DNA from: Mariniphaga sediminis
GTDB lineage: Bacteria > Bacteroidota > Bacteroidia > Bacteroidales > Prolixibacteraceae
NCBI RefSeq assembly: GCF_003573545.1
Contig: NZ_QWET01000001.1
Span: 575,114-639,113 of the forward strand
Direction: 5' to 3'
DNA length: 64,000 nt
The notes beneath the pieces are model-generated. The model had not been told where the DNA came from, made no database searches, and saw nothing but the letters and a program-made list of their open reading frames with translations. Each line of letters begins with the position of its first letter. Position 1 is the stretch's first letter. A program made the translations under genes and the position numbers. Below are positions 62,909-64,000 of the stretch, piece after piece.

Positions 62909-63775
62909 TCAACTCATGAGCTGTTCAAATTGCCGGGCATTTTGCCGCGATACGGGAACAATGTCTTTGCAATTTGCGAGTGATAAGCGATAGCCTAAGG
63001 CGTTTCCTTTTCTGGATGTGATTTTGTTTAGATTGACAATAAAAGCGCGGTGTGTCCGCATAAAATGAGGGATGGTCGAAAGTTGTGTTTCAATCTCGCT
63101 GATTGAATTCCGGATGGTTATATGAAGGGGGGCATTTTGCCTGATAAGATGAAAAATCACATAATTCCCTTTTGATTCGGCAAAAAGAAATTCGTGTGGA
63201 TAAAAATTTAAATGCTCTTTTTTTGCCTTCGATTCAATGTTGATTAAGGCCCCCTGGCTGTCTTGGGGTTTGTTATTTGGTTGGTAGCTTTGAAAAGTTT
63301 CCCGGGCAAATGCATATCGAATATTAAACAGGGTGGGCAGGGTTACCGGGATTATTCCAACTAAGATGGCACGGGAAAAGGAGTCGAAGAAGGTAGGCAG
63401 GTTCCATCGCGAACTTGCTGGTTCCATCACAAAACCGGCAAAATAGGCTGAAATGCCAATGAAAAGAAGTAGCAATACAACAGAAAGTATTTCTGAGGTA
63501 ATTGTCCAGTTGCCTTTCGGAAAGAAACAGTTTGTGCGTGAAATAATTGTTGCAGCCAACATCTCAACGATTGAAATAATGGCACAATAGGCTAACATTG
63601 TAAAGTTAAAGCTGAATACCCCGGCTTTGTGTACGTTGAGGGGGCGATAAATCACAATAAACACAAACAGCACAACAAAGAAAAGGATGGCTCCAATAGA
63701 AGGTTTTCTTATCAGTAAATTTTGTGGAAATGAGCTAAACAGCAGGTCTTTCATTTGTCGCTTCCCTTTCCCCAT
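62909..63775 (-). CDS. LytTR-family regulator with membrane-embedded sensor
   Basis: A 288-residue protein: four membrane helices (residues ~28-155; e.g. ILFFVVLFVFIVIYRPL, ILSVVLLLLFIGISAYFAGF) and a C-terminal LytTR DNA-binding domain (~190-288: EFLFAESKGNYVIFHLI, TIRNSISEIETQL, FMRTHRAFIVNLNKI). It lacks a receiver domain, so it is a one-component membrane sensor-regulator. An in-frame ATG seven codons later is an alternative start. It lies 155 bases upstream of the TonB-dependent receptor gene, its likely target. Confidence 0.9.
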   Translation of the reverse strand: MGKGKRQMKDLLFSSFPQNLLIRKPSIGAILFFVVLFVFIVIYRPLNVHKAGVFSFNFTMLAYCAIISIVEMLAATIISRTNCFFPKGNWTITSEILSVVLLLLFIGISAYFAGFVMEPASSRWNLPTFFDSFSRAILVGIIPVTLPTLFNIRYAFARETFQSYQPNNKPQDSQGALINIESKAKKEHLNFYPHEFLFAESKGNYVIFHLIRQNAPLHITIRNSISEIETQLSTIPHFMRTHRAFIVNLNKITSRKGNALGYRLSLANCKDIVPVSRQNARQFEQLMS

Positions 63776-63876
63776 ATCGCTTTGGTTTTACATCAGTATT
63801 GGTTCTACATAAATAAAATTCAAAGTTAAAATTTGTATGGAGTCAAATAAAGTCAGGTTTGCTTTTTATTCAATAA

Positions 63877-63890
63877 CGTCAGTTCGATGT
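63877..63890. repeat. short repeat shared with the 49.4 kb gap
   Basis: TCGATGTAAGAAAC occurs here and at 49453-49466. At this end it precedes a hairpin leader and an ORF start, which would fit a mobile-element end, but two copies in 64 kb of AT-rich DNA are weak evidence. Confidence 0.3.
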
Positions 63891-63918
63891 AAGAAACCTA
63901 AGAAATTGCTAGCAAAAA

Positions 63919-63980
63919 AGCAAAGTTTTGTTTATATTTAAGTGTCTTATATTTAAATATTTAACAAACAAAACCTTGCT
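63919..63980. repeat. imperfect inverted repeat in the leader of the last ORF
   Basis: Arms at 63919-63934 and 63966-63980 match as inverted repeats with one mismatch (AGCAAAGTTTTGTTT against AGCAAGGTTTTGTTT). The ~31-nt loop is AT-rich with further short pairing. It ends 5 bases before a possible plus-strand ATG. Confidence 0.5.
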
Positions 63981-63985
63981 CTGAT

Positions 63986-64000
63986 ATGGACTCTAAAATT
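63986..64000 (+). CDS. possible start of a gene cut by the window edge
   Basis: ATG at 63986 opens five codons (MDSKI) to the edge. Behind a hairpin leader, this could be the start of a transposase or another gene; five residues cannot decide. Confidence 0.3.

Overview
The window looks like chromosomal DNA of an anaerobic or facultative member of the Bacteroidota, probably a polysaccharide-degrading Bacteroidales/Marinilabiliales-type organism. The evidence is a SusC/SusD locus run by an ECF sigma/FecR pair, a type IX secretion plug protein, an S46 dipeptidyl-peptidase, complete Na+-NQR and Na+-oxaloacetate decarboxylase operons, and TAnnTTTG-type -7 promoter boxes. The species cannot be named from the sequence. 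I saw no rRNA, tRNA, CRISPR array or complete insertion sequence.

Layout. (1) 1-16,074, minus strand: a polysaccharide utilisation locus. It reads ECF sigma, FecR anti-sigma, SusC, SusD, two surface lipoproteins (DUF4959/5126/5000-like and DUF4998 + F5/8C), FAD oxidoreductase, a circularly permuted SGNH hydrolase, a putative alpha/alpha-toroid lipoprotein and a truncated GH78 alpha-L-rhamnosidase. A rhamnose-containing glycan is the likely target. (2) 16,374-22,185: nqrABCDEF. (3) 22,519-34,920: housekeeping and accessory genes: T9SS plug protein, orphan ECF sigma, DPP11-like peptidase, radical SAM protein, SMP-30 protein, oadGAB, and a sigma/anti-sigma/DUF4252 module. (4) 34,927-39,304: cysD, a four-helix-bundle gene framed by inverted heptamer arrays, cysN fused to a degenerate APS kinase domain, and a nucleotide-sugar epimerase. 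(5) 39,690-48,974: DUF4914-like P-loop protein, HTH-cupin regulator, DUF4954-like beta-helix protein, glmS and an M3 peptidase. (6) 48,951-49,929: a gene-free gap. (7) 49,930-60,203: an accessory region with every gene on the minus strand. (8) 60,402-63,775: LytTR regulator and TonB-dependent receptor. The last 15 bases may begin an ORF on the plus strand.

The most striking part is 53.4-57.3 kb. Three copies of a ~120-130 bp imperfectly palindromic element separate unrelated single genes. Two adjacent gene units start with 10 bp that are the exact reverse complement of the 10 bp preceding their own downstream element: GTTAGCGGTA/TACCGCTAAC for one and GTTGTAACGC/GCGTTACAAC for the other. That is the arrangement expected of integron cassettes and their attC sites, and an internal hairpin shows compensatory base changes between copies. 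No integrase is present here, so the region may be an attC cluster lacking an integrase, or an analogous single-strand-folding cassette system in Bacteroidota.

The second notable feature is the SGNH hydrolase at 3,829-4,566. Its catalytic-Ser block lies at the C-terminus, after the Asp/His block, so the fold is circularly permuted.

Functionally, the PUL senses and imports a glycan. Na+-NQR and the Na+-pumping decarboxylase maintain a sodium gradient. The cys genes activate sulfate. The accessory region carries stand-alone adaptive functions: acetyltransferase, HAD phosphatase, methyltransferases and lipoproteins.
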